64,000 bases of DNA. Origin: an uncultured Alphaproteobacteria bacterium (GTDB lineage: Bacteria > Pseudomonadota > Alphaproteobacteria > Rhodobacterales > Rhodobacteraceae). Made by a program: the position numbers and the translations under genes. The notes beneath the pieces are model-generated. The model ran no database searches, was not told the origin of the DNA, and was given only the letters and a program-made list of their open reading frames with translations. Positions within the stretch are counted from its first letter, which is position 1, and the number at the start of each line of letters is the position of its first letter. The stretch spans positions 1 through 64,000 of the forward strand of contig CACBBC010000002.1 of assembly GCA_902537415.1 (NCBI GenBank), given 5' to 3'. Below, in pieces: positions 32,489-42,129 of this stretch.

Positions 32489-33409
32489 ATGCCGTTTGAA
32501 TTTTTTAGTAATAAGGGAAACTTTTTTAAAGGTAATCTGCATGGGCACAGCAATTACTCCGACGGAAAACTAACGCCAGAAGATGTTTGTAATGCATATA
32601 TTGAAAAAGGGTATGACTTTATCTCTATAACAGACCACTTCCTCAAAATGTTTGACTATCCGATAACATCACCTGAATTAAAGATAAAAAATTTTACAGT
32701 TATACCTGGAGCTGAGTTACATACAAGCAAGATGGAAAATGGAGAACTTTGGCATTTGCTCGCTTTGGGTTTGAATGACAAGTTTAAACCACCTGACCAA
32801 CCTAACTTTTTGATAAACACTAAATCAGAGAATATTGAAAACCTTAGCTCACGTCTTTTCGATGCGGGTGCCTTTGTGTCGCTTACACACCCAGAATGGA
32901 ATGGAATGACGCTCAAAGACACACTTAATATAAACAAAGCGCACGCTATAGAGATTTATAATCATAGCTGTGCCATTGAATGTGACAGAGGGTCAGGGGT
33001 CGCAGTACTGGATCAGCTTCTTAACTATGGGAAAGAACTTAATATCATTGCCACAGACGACTCCCATTTTCATGTCGATGATGCGTTTGGAGGCTGGGTT
33101 ATGGTAAAGTCAGAGATTAATAGCGGAGAGGCGATACTTGAGGCCCTTAAAAACGGTCACTACTATTCATCTCAAGGTCCTGATTTCAAAAATATAAAGG
33201 TCCAAAATGGTCGATTGGAGGTGTTATGCTCACCTGTTGAAAAAATTATTGTTAGTGGATACGGATCAGCAAGCATATATAAGAATAAAACTGCTATGGG
33301 GTCTGCAGCTTTTAATTTAGGACTACTTCCCCAAGAAAAATGGCTAAGAGTTACCATCATTGATAATAAGGGAAAGAAGGCTTGGACAAACCCAATCTAT
33401 GATTATTGA
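32489..33409 (+). CDS. PHP-domain metal-dependent phosphoesterase
   Basis: A PHP-fold hydrolase of 306 residues from ATG 32489, chosen for the GGGAG 8 nt upstream (an earlier ATG at 32441 would add 16 residues). The metal ligands are visible as NLHGHSNYSDG, FISITDHF, a later Glu in VIPGAELH and His in SLTHPEW, and IATDDSHFH near the C-terminal third. PHP proteins cleave phosphoesters such as histidinol phosphate, cyclic phosphates or 3'-AMP. The C-terminal 80 residues form a beta-rich CehA/McbA-like domain. The substrate is unknown. It is convergent with the esterase gene. Confidence 0.85.
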   Translation: MPFEFFSNKGNFFKGNLHGHSNYSDGKLTPEDVCNAYIEKGYDFISITDHFLKMFDYPITSPELKIKNFTVIPGAELHTSKMENGELWHLLALGLNDKFKPPDQPNFLINTKSENIENLSSRLFDAGAFVSLTHPEWNGMTLKDTLNINKAHAIEIYNHSCAIECDRGSGVAVLDQLLNYGKELNIIATDDSHFHVDDAFGGWVMVKSEINSGEAILEALKNGHYYSSQGPDFKNIKVQNGRLEVLCSPVEKIIVSGYGSASIYKNKTAMGSAAFNLGLLPQEKWLRVTIIDNKGKKAWTNPIYDY

Positions 33410-33416
33410 GCCTTTT

Positions 33417-34325
33417 TTATATTGTTTGATTTATAAATCTTATAATCTCATCAAAAACTATTCTGGCTTTTTTGGATAAATGACGTGCTCTAAGAAAACC
33501 ATGGGGCAAACCTAACCCTTCTAGATAAGTTATATCGCACCCGTATTGCTTTAGACTTTCTACATAAGACTGACAATCATCCGCTAAAGGGTCTATTTCA
33601 GCACTGACCAGTAATGTCTTCGGCATATTATCATTATCAAAATTTCTAATGAGATCATGAAGCCCCATTTTTAATGGAAGGCCAGCACATTTATGATAAA
33701 AATCTATATCATCTTGTGTTAAAAGCGGCGCATCATAGAACCTTCTCTTATTAGCTCCACTGATCTCACTAGCCAAATCAGGATAGATGAGCACTTGGGC
33801 TTCTGGGCGAATTGAAACATTTCTAACCTTGTTTGCCACAAAACCTGCTAAAGTACCTCCTGCACTATCTCCTACCAAAATTAGTCGTCTTTCAGGATTT
33901 TTAATAAAATAGTAAAAACGAATGGCGTCCAGAAAAAACTCTGGGTATTTAACCTCTGGAGCGAGTGAATAGTCTAATGAGAAAACGTTACAACCTGTGC
34001 TTTCACAAATTTCAGCACATATATCGTCATGACTTTCAAGTCCTCCGACAACAAACCCTCCCCCATGGAAATATATGAGATCAGACTTACTGTCGGCACC
34101 TTTAGAGTACTGTCGATATATCAAAGACCTTTCTTTGAAGGCTACTTTTTTATCCTCAACTTGTACGTTTGGAGGTCTAACTTGTCTGAAATGTTTCACC
34201 ATTTCATTGTAGTTTTGCCGTAGCTTTTCTACTGTGTCCCGTGGATGTTCTTGTGCGAAAGTTTCATAAATACGTATAAATTCTTTTATTTCTTCGTCGA
34301 ACAACTTTTCATATTTTGGGTTCAT
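33417..34325 (-). CDS. Alpha/beta hydrolase, hormone-sensitive lipase family esterase
   Basis: A 302-residue carboxylesterase. The HSL-family oxyanion motif HGGGFVVGG and the nucleophile elbow VGDSAGGTLAG are clear; the catalytic Asp (SAEIDPLADD) and His (LPHGFL) follow at the expected spacing. No signal peptide is present, so it is cytoplasmic. I place the start at ATG 34325; an upstream TTG at 34352 would add nine basic residues. It faces the ABC-transporter operon divergently; hydrolysis of an imported ester is a plausible but unproven link. Confidence 0.87.
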   Translation of the reverse strand: MNPKYEKLFDEEIKEFIRIYETFAQEHPRDTVEKLRQNYNEMVKHFRQVRPPNVQVEDKKVAFKERSLIYRQYSKGADSKSDLIYFHGGGFVVGGLESHDDICAEICESTGCNVFSLDYSLAPEVKYPEFFLDAIRFYYFIKNPERRLILVGDSAGGTLAGFVANKVRNVSIRPEAQVLIYPDLASEISGANKRRFYDAPLLTQDDIDFYHKCAGLPLKMGLHDLIRNFDNDNMPKTLLVSAEIDPLADDCQSYVESLKQYGCDITYLEGLGLPHGFLRARHLSKKARIVFDEIIRFINQTI

Positions 34326-34485
34326 TTTCAATCTTACTTTACGTGGGGTCAATCGTTGAAATATTAATGTTTTCTCTTGTCATAGTGTAAATTGTTACTT
34401 AACATTTAACCTAATCTTTACAATAAATTAAAAAAATCTTTCCATAACGGATAGATTTACTCAAAAATTTAGGGGAGAAATTAAA

Positions 34486-36078
34486 GTGAAAGATAAATTC
34501 ATAAAAGCTCAACAAGAGAAATTGACGCTTGGAGCAATTGATCGACGACAGTTTATGACATCGGCAATCGCTGCGGGTATAGCAATACCAACAGCCTTGT
34601 CATTGGCTAGTGATGCAATTGCGGCAACACCAAAGAAAGGTGGAAAATTTAGAATGGGTTTAGGGCACGGCTCGACTACAGATACGCTAGACTCAGGAAC
34701 ATCTGAAAACCATTTTACTCTTGTAAATGGGTACACCTTTGGAAATCATCTAACCGAAATCAATAATGAAGGAAAGCTTGTTGGCGAATTAGCTGAAACC
34801 TTTGAGTCGGATGATGGTAAAACTTGGGTGTTTAACTTAAGAAAAGGTGTTGAATTTCACAACGGAAAAACAATGACATCAGAAGATGTTTTAGCGTCTT
34901 ACGAGCATCATATGGGCGAAAAGTCAACTTCTGCTGCAAAGGGATCACTATCACCTGTAAAGAGTATAAAAGCTGATGGAAAATACAAAGTAATCATGGA
35001 ATTAGACAGTCCCGATACTGACTTCCCTTACATTGTAAGCGACTATCACATCTCCATTAGGCCTGCTGGCGATATGACCTCAGGAGTTGGTACAGGTGGA
35101 TACATCGTTCAATCCTTCGAACCAGGCGTAAAGTCTGTATTGAAGAGAAATCCAAATTACTGGAAAGAAGGTGCAGCACACTTTGATGAGGTCGAATTAT
35201 TATCAATTGTTGACCCAAATGCTAGACAAACTGCTTTGATAAGTGGTGAAATTGATGCGATGGATAGAGTTGATCTAAAAACCATCAATTTGATGAAGCG
35301 TAACCCAAATATAAACATTATGCAGGCAACAGGAACGGCTCACTACACCTTTCCAATGCGACTAAATGTTGATCCTTTTGGTGATTACGACTTGAGGATG
35401 GCCTTGAAATGGGCTGTGGATCGTCAAGAGCTTGTTGACAAGATCCTCCTTGGTTATGGAGCAGTAGGTAACGATATTCCAATCGGTACTGCGAATTATT
35501 TCCATAACTCGGACTTACCTCAAAGAGAATTTGATGCTGATAAAGCGGCTTTTCACTACAAAAAATCAGGTCACTCCGGAAAAATACAATTATCAGCCGC
35601 TGATGCCGCATTCGCTGGTGCAGTAGATGCTGCCCAATTAATGGCAAACTCTGCGAAAAAAGCTGGAATTGACATCGAAGTGGTCCGTGAGCCTAACGAT
35701 GGATATTGGTCTAATGTGTGGAATAATGACGCAAAAGGCTGGTGTGCATGTTACTGGGGTGGACGACCCGCTGAGACTATGATGTTCTCAGCCGCTTATG
35801 TCGCCGAGTCAAAATGGAATGACACAATGTGGAAAACAACCGACTCTGCTGTTAAGTTTAATCAACTTGTTAAAGACGCTAGGAAAGAACTCGATGAGAG
35901 CAAGAAGCGGGATATTCTTTATGAATGCCAGCGTTTAATTTATGATGATGGCGGATTGCTCTGCCCTCTCTTTAACAGTTACGTAAGCGCAAACAGCAAG
36001 AAAATTGCCCATGGCAAAATAGCAGCCAACTGGGATAGCGATGGCGCCAAGTGTGTTGAGCGTTGGTGGTTTGCATAA
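34486..36078 (+). CDS. Oligopeptide-type ABC transporter substrate-binding protein (SBP_5), Tat-exported
   Basis: A 530-residue periplasmic binding protein of the DppA/OppA family. It begins at GTG after AGGGGAGA. The N-terminus has a twin-arginine signal: DRRQFMTSAIAAG followed by a hydrophobic stretch ending AIAA. The mature part shows the SBP_5 pattern: LRKGVEFHNGKTMTSEDV and GTGGYIVQSFEPG. Four cysteines near the C-terminus (CACYWG, CQRL, CPLF) are unusual for the family. It heads an operon with two permeases, a double ATPase and a hydrolase. A strong stem-loop follows the stop codon. The substrate may be a peptide, opine or other small amide. Confidence 0.93.
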   Translation: MKDKFIKAQQEKLTLGAIDRRQFMTSAIAAGIAIPTALSLASDAIAATPKKGGKFRMGLGHGSTTDTLDSGTSENHFTLVNGYTFGNHLTEINNEGKLVGELAETFESDDGKTWVFNLRKGVEFHNGKTMTSEDVLASYEHHMGEKSTSAAKGSLSPVKSIKADGKYKVIMELDSPDTDFPYIVSDYHISIRPAGDMTSGVGTGGYIVQSFEPGVKSVLKRNPNYWKEGAAHFDEVELLSIVDPNARQTALISGEIDAMDRVDLKTINLMKRNPNINIMQATGTAHYTFPMRLNVDPFGDYDLRMALKWAVDRQELVDKILLGYGAVGNDIPIGTANYFHNSDLPQREFDADKAAFHYKKSGHSGKIQLSAADAAFAGAVDAAQLMANSAKKAGIDIEVVREPNDGYWSNVWNNDAKGWCACYWGGRPAETMMFSAAYVAESKWNDTMWKTTDSAVKFNQLVKDARKELDESKKRDILYECQRLIYDDGGLLCPLFNSYVSANSKKIAHGKIAANWDSDGAKCVERWWFA

Positions 36079-36101
36079 TATTTAAAGGTTAATTTAAATA
36101 G

Positions 36102-36125
36102 GAAGGGCAGAATTATCTGCCCTTC
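36102..36125 (+). other. Intercistronic stem-loop after the SBP gene
   Basis: GAAGGGCAGA (36102-36111) and TCTGCCCTTC (36116-36125) form a perfect 10-bp stem with an ATTA loop. It lies 24 nt after the binding-protein stop and 20 nt before the permease start. A-rich rather than T-rich sequence follows, so it is more likely an mRNA-stabilising structure than a full terminator. Confidence 0.8.
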
Positions 36126-36144
36126 TAAAAAAATAGATATTTCT

Positions 36145-37125
36145 TTGCATCCTGTAGTTAAAACAGTTCTTGAGCGTTTGGGGTTGGGCTTGGCCACCCT
36201 TTTCTTTGTTTCTATAATCATTTTCTCAGCAATTGAAATGCTTCCCGGAGACTTTGGACAAGCAATACTCGGTCAAGCAGCATTACCCGAAACAGTGGCT
36301 GCTTTCCGACAGGAATTAGGACTTGATAAACCTGCATATATTCGATACTTCGACTGGGCACTAGGTGCAATACAAGGGGATCTTGGAACTTCTTTTTCTG
36401 GACGTAATGCTTCTGGCGCCGACAGATCCGCTGAAGTGGTAGATAAAATCGCTCCAAGATTATGGAATACACTGTTTCTGGCTTCAATGGCAGCTCTTAT
36501 TGCCGTTCCTCTATCTTTAATATTAGGGATATTAACGGCCCTCTACCGCAACTCGTTTTTTGACAGGTCTGTAAACACAGCTACCTTGACAACAATTTCA
36601 TTTCCTGAATTCTTTGTTGCTTACATCTTGATTTTATTTTTTGCCTCGCTTAATCAGATATTTCCATCTCTGGCAAACGTTGATCCTGATACAAATTTTG
36701 GTGAAAGAATTTACCGTACAGCGCTACCTGCTTTCACGTTAACATTAGTGATCGTCGCTCACATGATGAGAATGACACGAGCAGCGATAATAAACTTACT
36801 TGCTAGTCCTTACATTCAGATGGCCAAACTATCAGGCGCCTCTCAAACAGAAATTATTCTTAAACATGCGTTACCCAATGCTTGGGCTCCAATCGCAACT
36901 GTAATAGCCTTCAATCTAGCGTATCTTGTTGTAGGCGTGGTGGTCGTAGAGGTCGTTTTTGTATACCCTGGCGTTGGTCAATTGATGGTTGATGCTGTAA
37001 GGACACGTGACATACCTGTTGTACAGGGATGTGCTCTTATATTCGCTGTTACGTACATTCTATTAAATCTTATAGCAGATATAATCGGTATAGTTACTAA
37101 CCCAAGATTACTGCATCCTAAATGA
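36145..37125 (+). CDS. ABC transporter permease, DppB type
   Basis: A 326-residue inner-membrane permease of the DppB/OppB family, with six helices. An N-terminal helix (LGLGLATLFFVSIIIF) is followed by LPGDFGQAILG and the large periplasmic loop (QGDLGTSFSGRN). The EAA motif at about residue 215 (YIQMAKLSGASQTEIILKHALPN) contacts the ATPase. It starts with TTG without a recognisable ribosome site, since the upstream bases belong to the stem-loop; translation may depend on the preceding gene. It overlaps the next permease by ATGA. Confidence 0.93.
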   Translation: MHPVVKTVLERLGLGLATLFFVSIIIFSAIEMLPGDFGQAILGQAALPETVAAFRQELGLDKPAYIRYFDWALGAIQGDLGTSFSGRNASGADRSAEVVDKIAPRLWNTLFLASMAALIAVPLSLILGILTALYRNSFFDRSVNTATLTTISFPEFFVAYILILFFASLNQIFPSLANVDPDTNFGERIYRTALPAFTLTLVIVAHMMRMTRAAIINLLASPYIQMAKLSGASQTEIILKHALPNAWAPIATVIAFNLAYLVVGVVVVEVVFVYPGVGQLMVDAVRTRDIPVVQGCALIFAVTYILLNLIADIIGIVTNPRLLHPK

Positions 37126-38042
37126 ATAAAGATACCAACACATATTCCGCTGCTGGCGAAGTGGGCTCCGTTCTGGAGAGCCGTTCAACTTTCACAAGAC
37201 TAAAGATTGAACTTAATAAAGCTCCACTTACCGCAAAATTTGGCATTTTTATAATAATTGTTTTTGTAGGGTTGGCTATTTTTGCTCCCCTAATAGCACC
37301 TTATGGAGAGGCTGAAGTCTTTCCTGAGCCTTACGCACCTTGGAGTGCAAATCATATATTTGGAACCGACCAGATCGGCCGGGATATATTTTCAAGATTG
37401 ATATTCGGGGCACGAAATACTGTTGGTGTTGCTTTTGCTACAACAATTCTTGCTTTTTTAATAGGAGGTGCATTGGGCTTGGCTGCAGCTATTAATAGAT
37501 CTTATCTGGATCTTTTTTTAAGTAGAACAGTAGATGTTTTAATGGCTATCCCTCAGCTCATTTTTGCATTGGTTTTGCTATCCATCTTCGGCTCTACAAT
37601 TATAAACTTGATCATAATAATCGCGGTGTTGGATTCTACCCGCGTATTTCGCCTTACGAGAGCAGTTTCTCTTAATGTTGTCGTTATGGATTATGTAGAG
37701 GTTGCTAAATTGCGTGGAGAAAATATAAGCTGGGTGATGCGAAAGGAAATTTTACCAAACATTCTTCCACCTTTGATAGCTGAGTTTGGTCTTCGTTTTT
37801 GCTTTGTATTCCTATCCATAGCTGCGCTTTCTTTTTTAGGAGTTGGTATTCAACCACCAACTGCGGATTGGGGTTCCATGGTTAGAGAAAATGCTTCTCT
37901 CATACAGTTTGCCCAATATGATTTAAAGGCAGCTATGACACCACTTTTACCCGCTGCAGCAATTGCTCTTCTTACAGTAGCCGTCAATTTTGTGGTTGAT
38001 TGGTTTTTACATAAAACCAGTGGAATTAAAGATGAAAAATAA
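37122..38042 (+). CDS. ABC transporter permease, DppC type
   Basis: A 306-residue DppC/OppC-like permease with an N-terminal helix (FGIFIIIVFVGLAIF) and five further helices. It carries the ENHLFGTD-like signature IFGTDQIGRDIFSRLIFGAR and the EAA loop DYVEVAKLRGENISWVMRKEILPN. It overlaps the previous permease by 4 nt (ATGA) and the ATPase gene by 11 nt, so the three transport proteins are translated as a coupled set. Confidence 0.94.
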   Translation: MNKDTNTYSAAGEVGSVLESRSTFTRLKIELNKAPLTAKFGIFIIIVFVGLAIFAPLIAPYGEAEVFPEPYAPWSANHIFGTDQIGRDIFSRLIFGARNTVGVAFATTILAFLIGGALGLAAAINRSYLDLFLSRTVDVLMAIPQLIFALVLLSIFGSTIINLIIIIAVLDSTRVFRLTRAVSLNVVVMDYVEVAKLRGENISWVMRKEILPNILPPLIAEFGLRFCFVFLSIAALSFLGVGIQPPTADWGSMVRENASLIQFAQYDLKAAMTPLLPAAAIALLTVAVNFVVDWFLHKTSGIKDEK

Positions 38043-39645
38043 AAAAGACAATACTACTCTGCTTCAAATCAAAGACTTAAAGATTGAAGGTTTTTCCGAT
38101 GAAAGATGGCATAAAATCATTAAGGGAGTGAATTTAGAGCTTAAAAGAGGAGAGGTGCTCGGACTGATTGGTGAGTCTGGAGCTGGGAAGTCCACGCTGG
38201 GTCTCGCAGCCATGGGCTATACACAACCTGGATGTCGTATTACAGGAGGTCAAATTAATTTTGACGGTGTTGATCTTACAAAGCGTACTGACTCAGAAAA
38301 AAGAAAGTATTGGGGCAATAGAATGACGTACGTAGCTCAATCAGCTGCCGCTTCATTCAATCCAGCTCATCGTTTAATTAATCAAACAACTGAGTCAACG
38401 ATTAGGGCTGGCCTAAAAAAGCAAAATGAGGCATTTGATGAGGCACGCGCTCTTTATGATGCTCTTAATCTGCCCAATCCAGAAACTATTGGTGAAAGAT
38501 ATCCACACCAAGTCTCGGGTGGGCAGCTTCAGCGTATAATGACAGCTATGGCTATGTCACCTAATCCTGATTTAATTGTGTTTGACGAGCCTACCACTGC
38601 ACTAGATGTAACTACCCAAGTTGAGGTTCTTGCCGCAATGCGTGATATCGTTAAAACCTATGGCACGGCAGCAATATATATAACACATGACCTTTCGGTC
38701 GTTGCGCAAATGGCGGATAGAATTAAGGTTTTGAGATACGGTGAAGAAGTTGAGGAAGCAATGACACGAAAAATGTTAAAGTCTCCAAAAGAAGATTATA
38801 CAAAAAGCCTTTGGTCTGTTCGATCTATTCAAAAGCCTGAGAAAAAAAGTAAAGACATTATTTTAGAGGTTAAAAATGTAGATGCGTTCTATGGAAGTTT
38901 TCATGTATTGAAAAATATTAATATAAAATTGCCCTTGGGCCGGACGGTGGCATTGGTCGGTGAAAGTGGGTCAGGGAAATCAACGGTGGCCCGCGTGATT
39001 ACTGGATTACTGGAGCCAAAAATAGGTTCTGTAAAATTCAAAAATCGTGAATTGCCTCCATCTCTGAAGGGAAGAACTAAAGATCAACTTCAAAAAATTC
39101 AAATGATCTATCAGATGGCTGATGTTGCAATGAACCCTAAGCAGACCGTTTATGATATTATCAGTCGGCCTGCTAGCTTTTTTGCTAGCTTAACGGGTGC
39201 TAATTTACGAAAAAGAGTAGTTGAACTCTTAGAGCAAATAGATCTGGATGAAAGTTTTATAGACAGATACCCAAGTGAACTATCTGGGGGGCAAAAACAA
39301 CGCATATGTATAGCAAGGGCTTTAGCCGCTAATCCAGAGGTAGTAATATGCGATGAGGTGACTTCAGCATTGGATCAGATCGTCCAAGAGGGAATTCTTA
39401 CGCTTTTAGGACGATTGCAGAAAGACTTAAATCTCTCCTATATTTTCATAACTCATGACATCGCTACGGTTAAGGCAATATCAGACGAGGTTGTCGTTAT
39501 GAATGAAGGAGAAGTTGTTGAACAGGGTTTAAAAAGTGAAATATTTTCACCACCACATCCAGAATACACCGAATTGCTTCTTTCCTCCGTGCCCGAAATG
39601 GATCCAGATTGGCTAACAGATCTATTGAAAGCGCGAAATTATTAG
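38032..39645 (+). CDS. ABC transporter ATP-binding protein, fused DppD-DppF type
   Basis: A 537-residue protein with two complete ABC ATPase domains, replacing the separate DppD and DppF. Domain 1 has GLIGESGAGKST, signature VSGGQLQRIM and Walker B LIVFDEPTTALD. Domain 2 has ALVGESGSGKST, LSGGQKQRICIA and VVICDEVTSALD. The second Walker B carries EV rather than EP, a known variant. The start is ATG 38032, overlapping dppC; an ATG 42 nt earlier would extend into the permease frame. A single polypeptide fixes 1:1 stoichiometry. Confidence 0.95.
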   Translation: MKNKKDNTTLLQIKDLKIEGFSDERWHKIIKGVNLELKRGEVLGLIGESGAGKSTLGLAAMGYTQPGCRITGGQINFDGVDLTKRTDSEKRKYWGNRMTYVAQSAAASFNPAHRLINQTTESTIRAGLKKQNEAFDEARALYDALNLPNPETIGERYPHQVSGGQLQRIMTAMAMSPNPDLIVFDEPTTALDVTTQVEVLAAMRDIVKTYGTAAIYITHDLSVVAQMADRIKVLRYGEEVEEAMTRKMLKSPKEDYTKSLWSVRSIQKPEKKSKDIILEVKNVDAFYGSFHVLKNINIKLPLGRTVALVGESGSGKSTVARVITGLLEPKIGSVKFKNRELPPSLKGRTKDQLQKIQMIYQMADVAMNPKQTVYDIISRPASFFASLTGANLRKRVVELLEQIDLDESFIDRYPSELSGGQKQRICIARALAANPEVVICDEVTSALDQIVQEGILTLLGRLQKDLNLSYIFITHDIATVKAISDEVVVMNEGEVVEQGLKSEIFSPPHPEYTELLLSSVPEMDPDWLTDLLKARNY

Positions 39646-39654
39646 GAGATTAAT

Positions 39655-40347
39655 ATGAAAATTATTTGGCTGGGGCATGGAAGCTTTAGAATAGAAATTG
39701 AAGATCGGGTTATGCTTATAGATCCTTGGTTGAATGGCAACCCATTATTCCCCGTGGAAAAAAGACAAGAAGCATTACACGGCATAACTGATATTCTGAT
39801 CTCTCACGGACACTTTGACCATACGAATGATACTATAGAAATAGCTAAAGAAACTAATGCCCCCATTTATGGAATAGCCGATCTAATGTCGTATTGGGAA
39901 GAGAGTGAAGGGGTTACTACAACCGGATTTAATAAAGGTGGAACTGTTAATCTTGGAAACGTTAAAGTTACTATGGTAAATGCTGTTCACAGCTCATCTA
40001 TGATGAAAAATGGCCAGATAATGTATACTGGTGCTGAAGCTGGCTTTGTAATTGAAGGTGAGAATAATACAATTTATTTTTCTGGGGATACCGACGTCAT
40101 GGCTGACATGGAAATAATTAATGACCTTCACAAACCAAATATTGGCATTCTATCCTGTGGTGGACACTTCACTATGGATATGAAAAGGGCAGCCTATGCA
40201 GCAAAAAAATATTTTAACTTTAAGAAACTAATTCCCTGTCACTACAAAACATTTCCTCTGCTCGAACAAAATGCAGATGTTCTAATAGAAGAAGTGGGCT
40301 CAAACATAGTTGTTGAGCCAGTAATTATGAGCCCAATCGAAATCTGA
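39655..40347 (+). CDS. UPF0173 metal-dependent hydrolase (MBL fold)
   Basis: A 230-residue metallo-beta-lactamase-fold hydrolase of the UPF0173/YtkL-like group. It begins IIWLGHGSFRIEIED, then MLIDPWLNGNP, the metal motif ISHGHFDHTND (HxHxDH), a glycine-rich IYFSGDTDVMAD, and HYKTFPLL near the C-terminus. Bacterial members resemble N-acyl-phosphatidylethanolamine phospholipase and beta-lactamase folds. It begins 9 nt after the ATPase gene (AGGAG ribosome site) and is the last gene of the operon, so it may process the imported compound. The reaction is unproven. Confidence 0.9.
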   Translation: MKIIWLGHGSFRIEIEDRVMLIDPWLNGNPLFPVEKRQEALHGITDILISHGHFDHTNDTIEIAKETNAPIYGIADLMSYWEESEGVTTTGFNKGGTVNLGNVKVTMVNAVHSSSMMKNGQIMYTGAEAGFVIEGENNTIYFSGDTDVMADMEIINDLHKPNIGILSCGGHFTMDMKRAAYAAKKYFNFKKLIPCHYKTFPLLEQNADVLIEEVGSNIVVEPVIMSPIEI

Positions 40348-40356
40348 TAAGGTATT

Positions 40357-40869
40357 TTATAGTTCCTTTGGACAAATGAATTCTTTTATCTTAAACATTG
40401 TATCACCCGTGTGTGACCACTTGTCTATTGTGGATGTAAGAGTACAGAAAGCGGCAGTAGGATACTTGTGTTCGACTCTATTCAGTAAATTCGAGTTTTG
40501 ATCGGTGTCTGAGAGACGCAGAACCGTCTCCTGTATAGCGGGATTATGCCCAACAATAAGTACTGATGATATGTCATCTGTTATTTTAGATATAAAATCA
40601 AGCATCATATGATCGTCAAAGGTATAGAGATCTTTTTTGTAGATTATCTCTGTATCCTTAATGGAGGGTTTAATGATCTCAATTGTCTCCACTGCTCTTA
40701 AAGCGGTTGATGAGAATACACTATCGAAATTCTTATTGGTTGATTCAAAGAAATCTTTCATAATTGTTGACGCTCTTTGCCCTCTATCTGCCAATCTACG
40801 GTCATGATCAGACACCAACGGAGAGGTCCAGTCTGATTTAGCATGACGTATAAAGGATAGAGATTTCAT
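40357..40869 (-). CDS. sixA: SixA-type phosphohistidine phosphatase
   Basis: A 170-residue histidine phosphatase with the RHG-like catalytic motif FIRHAKSDWTSP at the N-terminus and the partner His in VGHNPAIQETVL. The DHDRRLADRGQRAS segment marks the SixA subgroup, which removes phosphate from histidine phosphotransfer or PTS proteins. Its N-terminus is cytoplasmic. It converges on the UPF0173 gene (9-nt gap) and is followed upstream by a 121-nt AT-rich spacer. Confidence 0.88.
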   Translation of the reverse strand: MKSLSFIRHAKSDWTSPLVSDHDRRLADRGQRASTIMKDFFESTNKNFDSVFSSTALRAVETIEIIKPSIKDTEIIYKKDLYTFDDHMMLDFISKITDDISSVLIVGHNPAIQETVLRLSDTDQNSNLLNRVEHKYPTAAFCTLTSTIDKWSHTGDTMFKIKEFICPKEL

Positions 40870-40990
40870 TTTTTTATCAATTTCTTTTATTAATTTCTTA
40901 AACCAATTGAAATTTTTCCAAGTAGCAATAATTCCGACAAGTGTAAAACATTAAGGTTCCAAGTCGAGCTTTAACTAATAATTTCGACAA

Positions 40991-41842
40991 TTACAAACTA
41001 TTCGAGGTAGAGTAATCAAATTCTGCAAGGGATGCTGACCTATACTTGGTTCTTAAATATTTACTTTCAACAATTGTCGACTTCCACCAACAATATGACC
41101 CATGTCTCCATGCATAAGCTGCCCTAATTTTTCTATAACGCTCATATAAATCAGGCCGTTCAACAAATTTCCAAAAACTATTAAAGTCTTTTGCGGAGAA
41201 AGGTGTTCCGTTAGCGAGTATCTGGAAACCTGGTGAAATAAATGAAAATATATCCTCACAGATGTCCCCTTTTGCTGGTGTTTGCCAATCAATTAACTTT
41301 ATGCCTCCTCTAAATTCACTTATCAAATTCTGCCTTATATCTCTATGTAAGAGTGAAAATTTTTTAAGTGGTGGGATCTGCTCCGGGTGCGGTCTTTTCA
41401 CTTTAGGCAATTTTTGGCACTTTGCCAGAAACACATCTCCCTGTTTCAAAAGTTCCTCTGGTTCACAACTGACCTCCTTAAATTTTTCTGGATTGATCCT
41501 CTCTTTTTCCAAAATAAGCTCTGCCACTGCCTTGATGTCATTTTGCCAAGGAATACCCTCAACATATCTGTAGGCAATAATAGAAAGATCAGGCCATGAT
41601 TTCACAAATTTAGGTGCAATATTTATTTTCTTAACAGTTTTAAGTGCCTTTTCTTCTTCCTGTAATGAATTTTCAAACAAAGATCCTTGAGGAACCTTGA
41701 GATATTTTTTCAACACAATCTCCTGCGCTCCTTTATACCTCCAAACATGATTAGAGTGGCCACCAACCATCTTTATTAAGTTTCCTTGGACATCTTCACT
41801 TTTATTTTTTGCCAGTGATACAACTATATTTTCTAAATCCAT
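40991..41842 (-). CDS. Aminoglycoside/choline-kinase-like phosphotransferase
   Basis: A 283-residue APH-fold small-molecule kinase. The N-lobe has GGHSNHVWRYKG and the ATP-binding Lys in EIVLKKYL. The catalytic loop is LLHRDIRQNLI (HxDxxxxN) and the metal-binding motif is LIDWQTP, with Gln in place of the usual Glu. Such proteins phosphorylate choline, thiamine, homoserine or sugars. It is divergent from ugpB, sharing a 287-nt control region that contains a Pho box pointing at ugpB. A role in phosphorylating an alcohol released from phosphodiesters is only inference. Confidence 0.82.
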   Translation of the reverse strand: MDLENIVVSLAKNKSEDVQGNLIKMVGGHSNHVWRYKGAQEIVLKKYLKVPQGSLFENSLQEEEKALKTVKKINIAPKFVKSWPDLSIIAYRYVEGIPWQNDIKAVAELILEKERINPEKFKEVSCEPEELLKQGDVFLAKCQKLPKVKRPHPEQIPPLKKFSLLHRDIRQNLISEFRGGIKLIDWQTPAKGDICEDIFSFISPGFQILANGTPFSAKDFNSFWKFVERPDLYERYRKIRAAYAWRHGSYCWWKSTIVESKYLRTKYRSASLAEFDYSTSNSL

Positions 41843-42050
41843 TGATGCTACTTATGTCCGACTTCTAACAATTTAATAATTAACTTTATTAAATTGCGAA
41901 ATACTTATCATAAAAAAAATTCATACGTGTACTTAATCTTCTCATTTGTGTGGATGACCCATCTGGTAGAAAAATGACAAAGCACTTAAAAAACGCCTTA
42001 ACTTAAAGGGGGATTTCATACATTTATTAACAATTGATATATAAATTTGT

Positions 42051-42078
42051 TTACATAAAAATTTCATATTTCTGACAA
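42051..42078 (+). promoter_or_regulatory. Pho-box-like triple repeat upstream of ugpB
   Basis: TTACAT (42051), TTTCAT (42062) and TGACAA (42073) recur with an exact 11-bp period, the spacing of PhoB half-sites (consensus TGTCAT plus AT-rich 5-mers). It lies 51 nt before the ugpB start. E. coli ugp is PhoB-controlled. The individual half-sites are imperfect. Confidence 0.6.
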
Positions 42079-42129
42079 AATTTCTTAAAAATTCTTCAGC
42101 AACCTTGAGCTTTTGAAAGGATATATAGA

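Noticed and set aside
34381-34440. TGTCAT and TGTTAC near the oligopeptide transporter promoter
   Set aside because: Spacing is not 11 bp and no further units occur, so it is not a Pho box.
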